Below are positions 1-7,558 of a stretch of 19,245 nt of DNA, one piece after another. Within the stretch, counting starts at the first letter, position 1. Every line of letters begins with the position of its first letter. The notes beneath the pieces are model-generated. The model made no database searches and was not told where the DNA came from. It saw only the letters and a program-made list of their open reading frames with translations. The position numbers were made by a program, and so were the translations under genes. Origin of the DNA: DATKZH01 sp964475955 (GTDB taxonomy: Bacteria; Planctomycetota; Planctomycetia; Pirellulales; Thermoguttaceae); assembly GCA_964475955.1 (NCBI GenBank), contig CAYYZY010000153.1, positions 1-19,245 of the forward strand. Direction: 5' to 3'.

Positions 1-29
1 ACAAGGCCCGTCAGTTACTGTGGGTGGAT

Positions 30-95
30 AAGACGTGGGGTTCGAGGGGGAAAGACGTCGGGTTTTGGGGGAAGAGAGGTGTGGTTTGTGTGGGA
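30..95. repeat. Degenerate 22-bp tandem repeat
   Basis: Positions 30-51 and 52-73 are imperfect copies of a purine-rich 22-base unit beginning AAGACGT and ending in a run of G. A third, more diverged copy may extend to about 95. One strand is almost all G, A and T. No function is evident. Confidence 0.35.
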
Positions 96-170
96 GTGGC
101 GCACCGCCAGCGGCCACCTGGCCCCACGGTAAATCCCGCAGATCCGCCCCCCCGGCGGGTGGCGTCGGAA

Positions 171-201
171 GCGTAAGCTTCGCACTGGCGGGGGCTTACG
201 C
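171..201. repeat. Inverted repeat with 8-bp arms (REP-like)
   Basis: GCGTAAGC at 171-178 is the exact reverse complement of GCTTACGC at 194-201, around a 15-base spacer. It is followed by a T-run (210-215), so it could end transcription on the plus strand, but an 8-base gap separates stem and T-run. Dispersed GTAAGC-type palindromes are, to my recollection, common in planctomycete genomes. A copy search would settle it. Confidence 0.45.
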
Positions 202-245
202 GAAACCGATTTTTTGAAAAGAGCCTGTCCAAAAAATGGTCCTAA

Positions 246-276
246 CCCTAACCTGTTGCGGACAAACGGGTTAGGG
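246..276. repeat. Inverted repeat CCCTAACC / GGTTAGGG
   Basis: The 8-bp arms at 246-253 and 269-276 are perfect reverse complements around a 15-base loop, and GTT / AAAC inside the loop may extend the stem. No T-run follows, so it is not a convincing terminator. It is more likely a dispersed palindrome or part of a structured untranslated region. Confidence 0.4.
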
Positions 277-821
277 CGAGCCATCGGAATAATTGTTCGA
301 CACGATTTTCGCCGTTTTGGCCGGGTCCGAGCGGGGTTAACTCTTGCAGCATACCCGGTTTGCGCCGGGCCGCAAGACGAATTTGCGGCGGCGTGGGGCC
401 GTGCAACTATTTTCGCGATCCGGGCGCCTCGGGCGATGGCGGCGCGGTGAAGCGTCCGGTGCGGGTGCCCTACGGATGGGGAAACGGCGGCGAGAAACGG
501 GCGGAAAATGACGGGGAGCCTGGGAACGAGCAATCCCATTCCGCGGCGTTTCGGCCGCTCGACCATTCCGGAACGGCACACAGACAGAGACCACGCTCAC
601 CCCGGGCACGGAACCCCCAGCCACGCTCTCTTGCCCAAATTCTCGATTCCGCGCGATTTGGACGCAAATCGCCGGCATTTTCGGCAGGCTTTATCTTTCT
701 TACTCAACTGTCGCGACCGGCCGGTCCGATACTATCCGCACAACCAGCATGCACTGGCTCTGTGCGTGGACGAGCGAGTGCAATTCCGATCACTCAGCCC
801 TCACTGAGGTACATTGGAGCC

Positions 822-2144
822 ATGTCGCTAACCCGGACAAAGACGTTACTGGCAGCGTGGACATTGGCCTTCCTCACGGTCGTACCGGCGGTTGGCCAGC
901 AGATGCAACTCGCCGAGCCGTTCGCCCCGGCCGACATGAGCAGGTACGGGGGCGGCTACCGGGCGAACGAAGGGTTCTTCTTCTCCTTCGACGCGCTGAT
1001 GTGGTGGCCCAGCAAGCCCGACCCGGGACTCATCGGCGACGACAGTACCCGTCGGGTGGTGATCACGCCTCAGAACCCGGACATCGACGGCGACGGATTC
1101 GTCGACGTGGGGTTCGAGCCGTCGAAAGTCATCGAGTCGAGCACGGTCAGGACGGGCGTGCTCGACACCGAAGCCGTCAGCGGCCAGCGCTACGACTTCG
1201 GATTCGTCGACGGCCACCACGGCTGGTTGTGCAGCATTCTCGACCTCCAGGAGCAGACGCAGACCATCCGCGGCGTCGACGCCCACGTGGTGTTCGAAGA
1301 CTCGCCCTTCGGGGTCGATCCCCGGTTCCACCTTCAAGGTCCCATCTGGGCGAGCGATCCCCTCCTCGAGGACAACCCCCACGACTACGTGGTGAACGGC
1401 CTCTGGATCGACGATTTGCCGGTCAAGTTCGACGACATCGAGGCCCGTTACGAGCTCGACATGTGGGGCGCGGAACTCAACTACATGTACCGCATGCACC
1501 CCTTCCACCACGGCGGCATCATGGAGCTGTTCCTCGGGGCCCGCTACATGGAGATCGACGACCGCTTCACCGTCCAAGCCCGGGAGTACCCCTTCGCGGG
1601 CGAGGAGGACGAGCCCGACCCGCCCGAGAACATCCCGTTCGGCCTGGGCGATAGCTGGTGGGACCAGCGCGTCGAGAACCACGTGTTCGGCCCCCAGATC
1701 GGAATGCGATGGTACCGAAAGACGAGCCGCTGGACCTGGTCGACCGAAGCCCGCTTCTTCTCCGGCTTCAACCGGCAGAACCTCAAGCAGCATGGTGAGC
1801 TGGGCTCGGAACTCAGTCCACGCGAGGTGATCGACTTCGCCTTGGACGGCGAGGAAGAGGCCATCATGAAGATCTCCAACATGTCGCCGAGCTACTTCAC
1901 CCACGACCGGCACTTCCACGAGTGGAGCCCCGCCGCGGAACTCCGCGTCGACGCCAAGTACCAGATCACCGACGCCCTGTCGGTCGGTGCCGGCTGGACC
2001 TTGTTCTGGATCGACGGCATCGCACGCGCCCCGAACACGATCGACTACGCCCTCGGCCAGGACTCGGTGATGGGCATCAACGACCAGAACCACGAAGACA
2101 TCCTGACGCATGGCGTCAGTGCCCGCATCGAACTGAACCGGTAG
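822..2144 (+). CDS. Secreted BBP7-like outer-membrane β-barrel protein
   Basis: A predicted 440-residue protein exported across the inner membrane and probably assembled as an outer-membrane β-barrel. The N-terminus has a charged region (MSLTRTK), a hydrophobic core and a likely cleavage site near residues 25-27 (AVGQQ). The mature part opens with FFFSFDALMWW, like the aromatic strand starting planctomycete BBP7 proteins. Near the C-terminus, alternating aromatic strands (SVGAGWTLFWIDGIARAPN) resemble the BBP7 ending. The middle is acidic, with a possible Ca-binding run DIDGDGFVDVG. I chose ATG 822 because the signal peptide starts there; the frame is open back to 360 but that part is not protein-like. 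GGAG lies only 2 bases before the ATG, while GAGG at 806-809 is better spaced. The gene stands alone and ends in a terminator. Family assignment is by resemblance; the exact role is unknown. Confidence 0.75.
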   Translation: MSLTRTKTLLAAWTLAFLTVVPAVGQQMQLAEPFAPADMSRYGGGYRANEGFFFSFDALMWWPSKPDPGLIGDDSTRRVVITPQNPDIDGDGFVDVGFEPSKVIESSTVRTGVLDTEAVSGQRYDFGFVDGHHGWLCSILDLQEQTQTIRGVDAHVVFEDSPFGVDPRFHLQGPIWASDPLLEDNPHDYVVNGLWIDDLPVKFDDIEARYELDMWGAELNYMYRMHPFHHGGIMELFLGARYMEIDDRFTVQAREYPFAGEEDEPDPPENIPFGLGDSWWDQRVENHVFGPQIGMRWYRKTSRWTWSTEARFFSGFNRQNLKQHGELGSELSPREVIDFALDGEEEAIMKISNMSPSYFTHDRHFHEWSPAAELRVDAKYQITDALSVGAGWTLFWIDGIARAPNTIDYALGQDSVMGINDQNHEDILTHGVSARIELNR

Positions 2145-2185
2145 GCAGCCCTGCCCCAACGGGCCTCCCAGCCCAAGCGGCCCAC

Positions 2186-2214
2186 AAAGCCCCGGAGCCA
2201 ATCCGGGGCTTTTT
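2186..2214 (+). terminator. Rho-independent terminator of the β-barrel gene
   Basis: A perfect stem (AAAGCCCCGGA at 2186-2196 with TCCGGGGCTTT at 2202-2212) closes a 5-base loop and runs into a T-stretch (2210-2214), 41 bases after the stop codon. This is the clearest intrinsic terminator in the window. Confidence 0.85.
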
Positions 2215-2265
2215 CGTTGGCACGGACGGTAGGCAACGCCCTCCGCGGCACCCGCGCGCTTCTTC

Positions 2266-2292
2266 GTAGGACGGAATGGCATTCCGTCTTAC
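2266..2292. repeat. Near-perfect palindrome GTAGGACGGAATG-G-CATTCCGTCTTAC
   Basis: Two 13-base arms flank a single central base (2279), with one G·T mismatch. It lies between convergent genes (the β-barrel gene on plus, the helicase on minus). Palindromes of this kind recur in planctomycete intergenic regions as I remember them, so it is probably a dispersed REP-like element or bidirectional terminator. No T-run follows on either strand. Confidence 0.5.
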
Positions 2293-2300
2293 TTGAACGA

Positions 2301-2340
2301 CGCAAGCGCCTTTTCGTGGAGCGAAAGGGCGCCGATTGCG
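2301..2340. repeat. Long hairpin downstream of the helicase gene
   Basis: Bases 2301-2316 pair with 2322-2340: CGCAA with TTGCG, GCGCC with GGCGC, and TTTTCG with CGAAAG. There is a 3-base bulge (2333-2335) and a 5-base loop. It starts 22 bases beyond the helicase stop codon in the direction of its transcription. It may protect or end that transcript, but there is no U-tract. Confidence 0.5.
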
Positions 2341-2362
2341 ACGACCGTCGACGCACCGCAAT

Positions 2363-4207
2363 CTAGGCCGCGAACCTGACGGGGCCTTCGGGGCCTTTGA
2401 GGTCGAACAGGCCGAAGAGCTCGTCCTGGGTGAGGCCGAGCTTGCGGTGGCGCTCGGCGCCGGAGAAGATCGTGTCGAACAGCTCGCGCTTCTCTTCGAG
2501 CACCCGGTCGATGCGCTCCTCGATCGTGCCCAGCGTGAGGAACCGGGTGACGGTGACCGGCCCGGAGGCGCCGATGCGGTGCGCCCGGTTGATCGCCTGG
2601 TCTTCGACCGCCGGGTTCCACCAGCGGTCGAAGAGGAACACGTAGCCGGCGAACTGGAGGTTCAGGCCCACGCCGCCGGCGCCGTAGCTGATCAAGAGCA
2701 CGCGCCGGTCGGCCTGCTCGCGGAACCGGCGGATGGCCGCGTCGCGCTTGCCCGTCGGGACGCGGCCGTGATACTCGACCGGGCCGAATCGCTCGAGGCG
2801 CCGGGCGAGGCGCGTGAGCGTTTCGACCCACTGGCTGAAGACGATCGCCTTGCGTCCGCTCTGGGCCACTTCTTCGAGGTCGGCCTCGAGCCGCTCCAGC
2901 TTGGCGCTGGCGCCGGTAGCCGGGTCGAAGTTGCAGATCTGCTTGAGCCGGAGCACCAGCTCGAAGACGTGCTGGATTGTGAGCCCCTCGCCCATCTCCG
3001 AAAGCCGCAGCACGCCCTGCTGTTCGGCCAGTTCGTAGCTGTCGCGCTGCTCGGGCGAGAGTTCCAGCTCGGCGTCGCGGAAGAGCTTGGGCGGCAGGTC
3101 CTTGAGCACGCGGTCCTTGGTGCGCCGGAGCACGTAGTCGCCCACCGTGCGCCCCATGCGCCCGGGGCGCATCTCCGCGCTGAGCACGCCGGGGGCGAGG
3201 AACTCGAAGATGCCGACCAGGTCTTCCGGGCTGTTTTCCACGGGGGTGCCGGTCAGGGCCCAGTTGCGGCTGCGGGGGATGAGCCGGGCGGCCTGGCTGG
3301 TGGCGCTGGTGCGGTTCTTGATCCGCTGCGACTCGTCGAGCACGACCAGGTCGAACCGCGTGAGCGGCTCGCCCGAGGGACCGCGCGATTCGAACACCTC
3401 GCGGTCGCGGTGCAGCAGCTCGTAATTGGCGATCTTGACGGGCAACTGCGGCACGAGCCATTGCCAACGGCGGCGCGCGCGGTCGCCGTCGATGATCAGC
3501 ACGGGGATTTCGGGCGCCCAGAACTCGAATTCGCGCTGCCAGTTGGTCACCAGCGGCTTGGGGCAAATCAGAAGCACGCTGCCGATTTCGCCGGAGCGGA
3601 TCAGGAGCCGGATCGCCGTAATGGCCTGCATCGTCTTGCCGAGGCCCATTTCGTCGGCCAACACGGCGGCGTGCCGGGGGAAGAGGAAGGCGATCCCCTC
3701 GAACTGGTAGGAAAAGGGCGTCGCCGGGAATTGCAGCGAGCGCTCGCGGAGCATCGATTCCAGCGACGGCTGCAAGAGGTAGTGGAGACGGTCTTCGAGC
3801 TTGATCACGTCGGCCGGCGGCTTGACGCGCGTCGACCCGGCGGCCGGCGGCGAGGCGGCGCGCGGCCCGCCCCGCGGCGGTTCCGTCTCGGCGTTCGGCC
3901 CGGCCGAAGCGGCCAGGTCGAGCTGCGGTTCGGGCGGCGGCGCGAACGTGAAGCTCTTCACCCGAACCGGGGGCCGGCCGATCGACACGGTGATCGCCTT
4001 GGGCGGCCCGTCGGTCAGCCGGAGCGTATGGGCCTCGACCGAGGCCCGGCGCGCCAGTGCCCGGTTCCAGCCGGTCACGAAAGGGGCCGCCTTCAACGCG
4101 AGGGGGACTTCGTAGGTCGTCGGCGGGTCGGGCCGCCGCCAGCTCAAAACGCCGGCTCCCTCACCGCCCGAGCGCGCGTGGTTCCGCGGCATCGCCTCGT
4201 TCGCCAT
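2363..4207 (-). CDS. SNF2-family DEAD/DEAH-box helicase (ATP-dependent translocase)
   Basis: A 614-residue Swi2/Snf2-type ATPase that would use ATP to move along double-stranded DNA and remodel protein-DNA complexes. Helicase motifs are in order: motif I DEMGLGKTMQAI (Lys191), motif II as DESQ at 291-294 instead of the usual DEAH/DEAQ, motif III LTGTPVENS, then the C-terminal lobe with KAIVFSQW, GGVGLNLQFA and motif VI QAINRAHRIG near 540. Residues 1-135 are a low-complexity linker plus a domain I do not recognise, and no SWIM zinc motif is visible. It starts 6 bases after the stop of the upstream minus-strand gene, so the two are almost certainly co-transcribed. ATG 4207 follows a G-rich stretch that could serve as ribosome-binding site. 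Family call is firm; substrate is unknown. Confidence 0.93.
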   Translation of the reverse strand: MANEAMPRNHARSGGEGAGVLSWRRPDPPTTYEVPLALKAAPFVTGWNRALARRASVEAHTLRLTDGPPKAITVSIGRPPVRVKSFTFAPPPEPQLDLAASAGPNAETEPPRGGPRAASPPAAGSTRVKPPADVIKLEDRLHYLLQPSLESMLRERSLQFPATPFSYQFEGIAFLFPRHAAVLADEMGLGKTMQAITAIRLLIRSGEIGSVLLICPKPLVTNWQREFEFWAPEIPVLIIDGDRARRRWQWLVPQLPVKIANYELLHRDREVFESRGPSGEPLTRFDLVVLDESQRIKNRTSATSQAARLIPRSRNWALTGTPVENSPEDLVGIFEFLAPGVLSAEMRPGRMGRTVGDYVLRRTKDRVLKDLPPKLFRDAELELSPEQRDSYELAEQQGVLRLSEMGEGLTIQHVFELVLRLKQICNFDPATGASAKLERLEADLEEVAQSGRKAIVFSQWVETLTRLARRLERFGPVEYHGRVPTGKRDAAIRRFREQADRRVLLISYGAGGVGLNLQFAGYVFLFDRWWNPAVEDQAINRAHRIGASGPVTVTRFLTLGTIEERIDRVLEEKRELFDTIFSGAERHRKLGLTQDELFGLFDLKGPEGPVRFAA

Positions 4208-4213
4208 GGTCGG

Positions 4214-4819
4214 CTACTGCCCCCCCCGCCGCGCCTCGGCGATGGCCTCGCGAATCCGCTGGAACGGCTCGGCCAGGTCGAGCCCGTCGCAGAGCTTGGC
4301 CAATCGTTCGGTGATCCGCTCGGCGTCGCCCGGGTCGGAGTCGGGCACGGCCAGCCGGTTGCGGCCCAGGCGGAAGCCGATCAAGGGGGGTGAGTCGTGG
4401 GCGGCGTCGATTCGGTAGGCGCCCTCGGGCGTCTCGATGGTCGGAGGCGGCTCGGTGTGCGAGGAGCCGGGGGCCCCGGCCGGCCCGTCTTCCGAGGGGA
4501 GCACCAGCACCACCGGCATGTTGACGAAGTCGCGTACGGCCAGGGTCGGCTCGCGGTCGGCGCAGAGCACCTGGGGCTCGATTCGCGCCTTTTCGACCAG
4601 CGTCTGGCCGATCTGCTCGCCGAACAGGAAGGGCTCGAGCGTGGGGCCGTACAGGATCTGCTGGGCCCGATTCGGCTTGATCGGCGCCGTGCAGTGGAAT
4701 TCGAGGGGGCGCCCCGCCGGGTTGAGCAGGAGGTACCCCCCGAACAGGCCGGCTCGCTGGTCTTCGACGACGGTGAGGAACCCCAAGGCGGGTTTGGACT
4801 TGGCGCTATCGGCGGTCAC
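4214..4819 (-). CDS. Uncharacterised protein co-transcribed with the SNF2 helicase
   Basis: A 201-residue protein with no signal peptide or membrane segment, so probably cytoplasmic. I do not recognise its family. The first 115 residues look β-rich (GFLTVVEDQRAGLFGGYLLL, AVRDFVNMPVVLVLP). A proline- and acid-rich linker follows, then a helical tail (AERITERLAKLCDG). The start is GTG at 4817-4819, supported by GAAGG at 4826-4830 six bases upstream. Its stop lies 6 bases before the helicase ATG, which suggests a helicase-linked function such as a partner or regulator. That link is inference from context alone. Confidence 0.75.
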   Translation of the reverse strand: MTADSAKSKPALGFLTVVEDQRAGLFGGYLLLNPAGRPLEFHCTAPIKPNRAQQILYGPTLEPFLFGEQIGQTLVEKARIEPQVLCADREPTLAVRDFVNMPVVLVLPSEDGPAGAPGSSHTEPPPTIETPEGAYRIDAAHDSPPLIGFRLGRNRLAVPDSDPGDAERITERLAKLCDGLDLAEPFQRIREAIAEARRGGQ

Positions 4820-5062
4820 CGGCTGCCTTCTCTTGTCTTCCCATTTTTCCTTCTTCGCCGCCTTCTCGTAGAAACAGTTCGTGTCGCCGGCGGCACGGCC
4901 TGCTGGTGGATCGGGCCGGTGGGGGGTCGGACTTTAGGGTCGTGTGGCCGAAATCGGTCGGGCCGTCGGAGCAGCACGCGACGACGGCTCCTGTTACGAC
5001 GTTCGCCACGTCGCCAGGCGGCGGTTCGAAGCGGCGGACCCCAAGAAGTTCCGGCAAGCGCC

Positions 5063-5092
5063 TCGACTTTTCCGTGCGGTCCTGTTTATACT
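5063..5092 (+). promoter_or_regulatory. Predicted σ70-type promoter for the coiled-coil gene
   Basis: -35 TCGACT (5063-5068), an 18-base spacer and -10 TATACT (5087-5092) match consensus at 4/6 and 5/6 positions. A start near 5099 would leave a leader of about 17 bases before ATG 5116. The region 4820-5062, between the divergent genes, holds nothing else I can identify. Confidence 0.55.
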
Positions 5093-5115
5093 GAAACGAG
5101 AAAGGGACAGTCCTC

Positions 5116-5598
5116 ATGACGCAGAATCGCCGTCCGCGACAATCGTTTTTCACACAGATCGACGTGGGACAGCCGGGCTCGCCGGCGCAGCAATCGGGAG
5201 GGCAAGCCGCCTCGAATAACGACACGGTTGCGCTGCTGCGGGAGCTCCTTGCCGCCCAGGATCGGCAGAACGAGTTGCTCGAAGAGATGATCGGCCAGCT
5301 CAACGCGGCGCAGAAGCAGCGCGCCAATGAGCTGGGCCAATGGAAACAGGCCAATCCCGGACTCGCCCGCGATTGCCGGTTCGCCGCCGAAGCCCTGAGC
5401 AAGGTTCAGACGGAATACCTGACGAACCTCACCCAGGAGATCAACGACAACTTCGAGTCGCTTCGCGACGGCGAGTTCATGCTCAACGAGTTCGTCGACC
5501 GCTTCGGTCCCCGCGTGGCCCACCTGAACGGCCTGTTGCAGGTGCTTTCGCAGTTGAGCGCCACGGGCGACCAGGCCAACGCGTCGAACACGCCCTGA
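5116..5598 (+). CDS. Small coiled-coil protein of unknown function
   Basis: A 160-residue, soluble, acidic protein. After a polar, glutamine-rich N-terminus (1-35), residues about 37-75 form a predicted coiled coil with regular leucines (VALLRELLAAQDRQNELLEE). A conserved-looking helical core follows (about 85-150), and the tail is polar. No catalytic motif is visible. AGGGA at 5103-5107 sits 8 bases before the ATG. It stands alone between a divergent pair and a separately promoted downstream gene. I believe similar proteins occur widely in planctomycetes as hypotheticals, but cannot confirm it here. A scaffold or assembly role would fit the coiled coil, as speculation. Confidence 0.75.
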   Translation: MTQNRRPRQSFFTQIDVGQPGSPAQQSGGQAASNNDTVALLRELLAAQDRQNELLEEMIGQLNAAQKQRANELGQWKQANPGLARDCRFAAEALSKVQTEYLTNLTQEINDNFESLRDGEFMLNEFVDRFGPRVAHLNGLLQVLSQLSATGDQANASNTP

Positions 5599-6014
5599 GC
5601 CAAAGGACCCAGGCAGCCAGTCGCGCAAGGAATCGTTCGCCGGAGCGGAGCCCTCGGCGCATTCCCGCCCACTTGGCCGCGCGGGACGATCGTTCCTGCC
5701 TGCGTCCTCACACCTTGCCCCGTGGGCTGTCGTCTCCAGCCCGTGCGCGCAACGGGCGGCACGGGTGGGCGGCTGCATGTTCCGGGCTTGCGGCGCGGTT
5801 CGGAATCGACGGCGCAGCGCCTCGTACGTCCCACGGGTATTGCGTGCCGCAAACCGAGGGTTGGTCGTCGGCGACAGCCGTCATCCCACTTGCTACAATG
5901 CGCCAAGCGGCAAGGGATGCCTGGCCGCGCCCGCGGTCGCTCGAGGCGAGTTGCCGATCCGTCCCGTGAGCCGCTGGTACTGCGAATCCGAACGGCGAAG
6001 TGAACGAGGGTCCG
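5599..6014. other. Intergenic region holding the β-propeller gene promoter
   Basis: This 416-base stretch has no credible coding frame. Its distal part contains a good extended -10 promoter (5871-5899). The proximal part is G+C-rich, and I see no clear terminator for the upstream gene. Confidence 0.55.
5871..5899 (+). promoter_or_regulatory. Predicted extended -10 promoter
   Basis: GCGACA (5871-5876), a 17-base spacer and TACAAT (5894-5899) preceded by TG at 5891-5892 form an extended -10 promoter. It would start transcription near 5906, about 109 bases before ATG 6015. Confidence 0.5.
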
Positions 6015-7319
6015 ATGCGCGAGCTGAGCGTGGCAGGGGTGTCCACCTGGCTTGGGAGCGGCGCTTTGACGGGGGCGGCAATCGTCGCCTTTCGTACCGC
6101 CAAGGGGCGCTTTCTCGCGGGGCGAAAGGCGATGCTCATCGCGCTGTTTTCGGCGGCGCTGGGGGGATTCTTTCTGTTGCCTTGCGGCTGCACGGCGGCC
6201 GACTTCGCGCCGCCGTCCGCCGAAGAGCCGGCTTCGCCGGCCGGCCCCGCGGCCGAACCGGGGCGAGCCTCCGCCGACGACTGGCCGCTGTTTCGAGCCG
6301 ATCGCCGGGCCAGCGGCGTGGCCGAGGGCGACTTGCCCGACAAGCTCGCGGTCCTCTGGACTTTCCTGTTGGACGAGGGCTGGTTCGAATCGACGGCGGC
6401 GATCGTCGACGGCGTGGTCTACGTGGGCTCGACCAACGGGAACCTGTACGCAATCACCTTGGCCGACGGCAAGAAGAAGTGGGCGTTCTCCACGGAGCCG
6501 GGGTTCACCGCCTCGCCGGCCGTGCGTGATGGGCGCGTGTACATCGGCGACAGCTACGGCACGTTCTACTGCGTCGACGCGCAGACCGGCAAGCAGAAAT
6601 GGAGCTTCGAGACCGACGCCGAAACCAACTCCAGCGCGAACTTCCACGGCGAGCACGTCCTGTTCGGCTCGCAGGATTCCTTCCTCTACTGCCTCGAGGC
6701 CGACACCGGCCGCGTCGTCTGGAAGTACGAAAGCGGAGACCAGATCCGCTGCTTCCCCACCGTGGTCGAGGATCGCGGGTTCGTGGCCGGCTGCGATGGG
6801 CGGCTCCACGTGGTCGACCTGGCCGAGGGCAAGCTGGCCGCCGAAGTCGATTTGGAGGGCCCCACCGGAAGCACGCCCGCGGTGCTCGGCCCGAGGGTGT
6901 TCGTCGGCACCGAAGGCTGCGTGTTCTTTGGGATCGACTGGAAAAAGGCCGAAGTCGTATGGACGTTCGACACTCCCGAGCGCCGGCTCCCCTTCCGCTC
7001 GTCGGCCGCCGTGACCGAGGAGGCCGTGCTGGTCGGCTCGCGCGACAAGCGGCTTTACGCCCTCGATCCGAAGACGGGGCGGAAACTCTGGGCCGCCGCC
7101 ACGCGCGGCCAGATCGACAGCTCGCCGGTAATCGTCGGCCAGCGCGTGTTCTTCGGTTCCGACGACGGCAACCTGTACGCCGTCGACCGCAAGACGGGCA
7201 AGGAAGTCTGGCGTTACGAGTTGGGCGGCTCGATCATCGCCTCGCCCGCCGTGGCCGCCGGCCGTCTGGTGATCGGCACCGACGACGGGGAGCTGGTTTG
7301 CTTTGGGAATGGGGAGTAG
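6015..7319 (+). CDS. PQQ-like β-propeller (BamB-like) exported lipoprotein
   Basis: A 434-residue protein with an N-terminal hydrophobic segment ending in LLPCGC, a plausible lipobox. It would be a lipoprotein or exported to the periplasm. The rest is a β-propeller of about seven repeats with the PQQ/BamB signature: VYVGSTNGNLYAITLADGKKKW, GTFYCVDAQTGKQKWSF, SFLYCLEADTGRVVWKY, KRLYALDPKTGRKLW and GNLYAVDRKTGKEVW. Such propellers usually mediate protein contacts; no dehydrogenase catalytic residues are visible. The start is uncertain. ATG 6015 has GAGGG four bases upstream and keeps basic residues (GRKA) before the hydrophobic core, so I prefer it. GTG 6000 and ATG 6132 are alternatives. The last codons and the TAG stop lie inside a 7-bp repeat array, so the C-terminus has probably been rewritten by it. 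Confidence 0.85.
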   Translation: MRELSVAGVSTWLGSGALTGAAIVAFRTAKGRFLAGRKAMLIALFSAALGGFFLLPCGCTAADFAPPSAEEPASPAGPAAEPGRASADDWPLFRADRRASGVAEGDLPDKLAVLWTFLLDEGWFESTAAIVDGVVYVGSTNGNLYAITLADGKKKWAFSTEPGFTASPAVRDGRVYIGDSYGTFYCVDAQTGKQKWSFETDAETNSSANFHGEHVLFGSQDSFLYCLEADTGRVVWKYESGDQIRCFPTVVEDRGFVAGCDGRLHVVDLAEGKLAAEVDLEGPTGSTPAVLGPRVFVGTEGCVFFGIDWKKAEVVWTFDTPERRLPFRSSAAVTEEAVLVGSRDKRLYALDPKTGRKLWAAATRGQIDSSPVIVGQRVFFGSDDGNLYAVDRKTGKEVWRYELGGSIIASPAVAAGRLVIGTDDGELVCFGNGE

Positions 7320-7493
7320 GGAGCAGGGAGTGGGGAGCAGGGAGTGGGGAGCAGGGAGTGGGGAGCAGGGAGTAGGGAGTGGGGAGCAGGGAGTAGGGAG
7401 TGGGGAGCAGGGAGTGGGGAGTAGGGAGTGGGGAGCAGGGAGTAGGGAGTGGGGAGCAGGGAGTGGGGAGCAGGGAGTGGGGAGAAGAGAGTG
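7305..7493 (+). repeat. 27-unit heptanucleotide tandem array (GGGAGYR)n
   Basis: Twenty-seven consecutive 7-base units fill exactly 189 bases. Units 2-25 (7312-7479) are GGGAGTG (10), GGGAGCA (9) or GGGAGTA (5). The end units are degenerate (GGGAATG at 7305, GGGAGAA at 7480, GAGAGTG at 7487). No GGGAGCG occurs and no unit is followed by an identical one. The array starts inside the β-propeller gene and contains its TAG stop (7317-7319). The plus strand has a run of three or four G in every unit. The remaining 65 bases to the next ATG are unrelated apart from a short CCCTCCCT (7542-7549), which could be a relic of an inverted arm. Confidence 0.95.
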
Positions 7494-7558
7494 TAGTTCG
7501 TTCTGACGTCTGCGTGCATCCGTGTTCATCTGTGGTTCCCTCCCTTGGCCCCTCCGTT

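Larger units (their letters stand above)
1..821. other. Non-coding region upstream of the β-barrel gene
   Basis: I see no credible gene here. Open frames on both strands run through it, but they are arginine- and proline-rich, resemble no family I know and lack sensible starts. The frame of the downstream gene stays open back to 360, but residues before 822 look like translated non-coding DNA. The region holds a degenerate 22-bp repeat (30-95), two inverted repeats (171-201, 246-276), a possible weak -10 (TACTAT, 730-735) and a 5-bp hairpin (793-797 with 804-808) just before the gene. It may hold the end of an upstream unit or an untranslated RNA, but nothing specific supports that. Confidence 0.6.

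Noticed and set aside
360..821. N-terminal extension of the β-barrel gene back to 360
   Set aside because: The added residues are basic and low in hydrophobic structure, and a proper signal peptide begins at 822.
2336..4393. A 685-codon plus-strand frame opposite the SNF2 helicase
   Set aside because: The minus strand has a full set of helicase motifs; the plus frame has none and is a codon-bias shadow.
7305..7493. CRISPR array
   Set aside because: Units are 7 bases and contiguous, with no spacers, and no cas genes are present. The arrays at 12535 and 12983 fail the same way.
5406..7529. A 707-codon minus-strand frame beginning with a LLPTPCSPLPAPHS-type repeat protein
   Set aside because: The repetitive start is just the heptad array translated, and the rest lies opposite the β-propeller gene and non-coding DNA.
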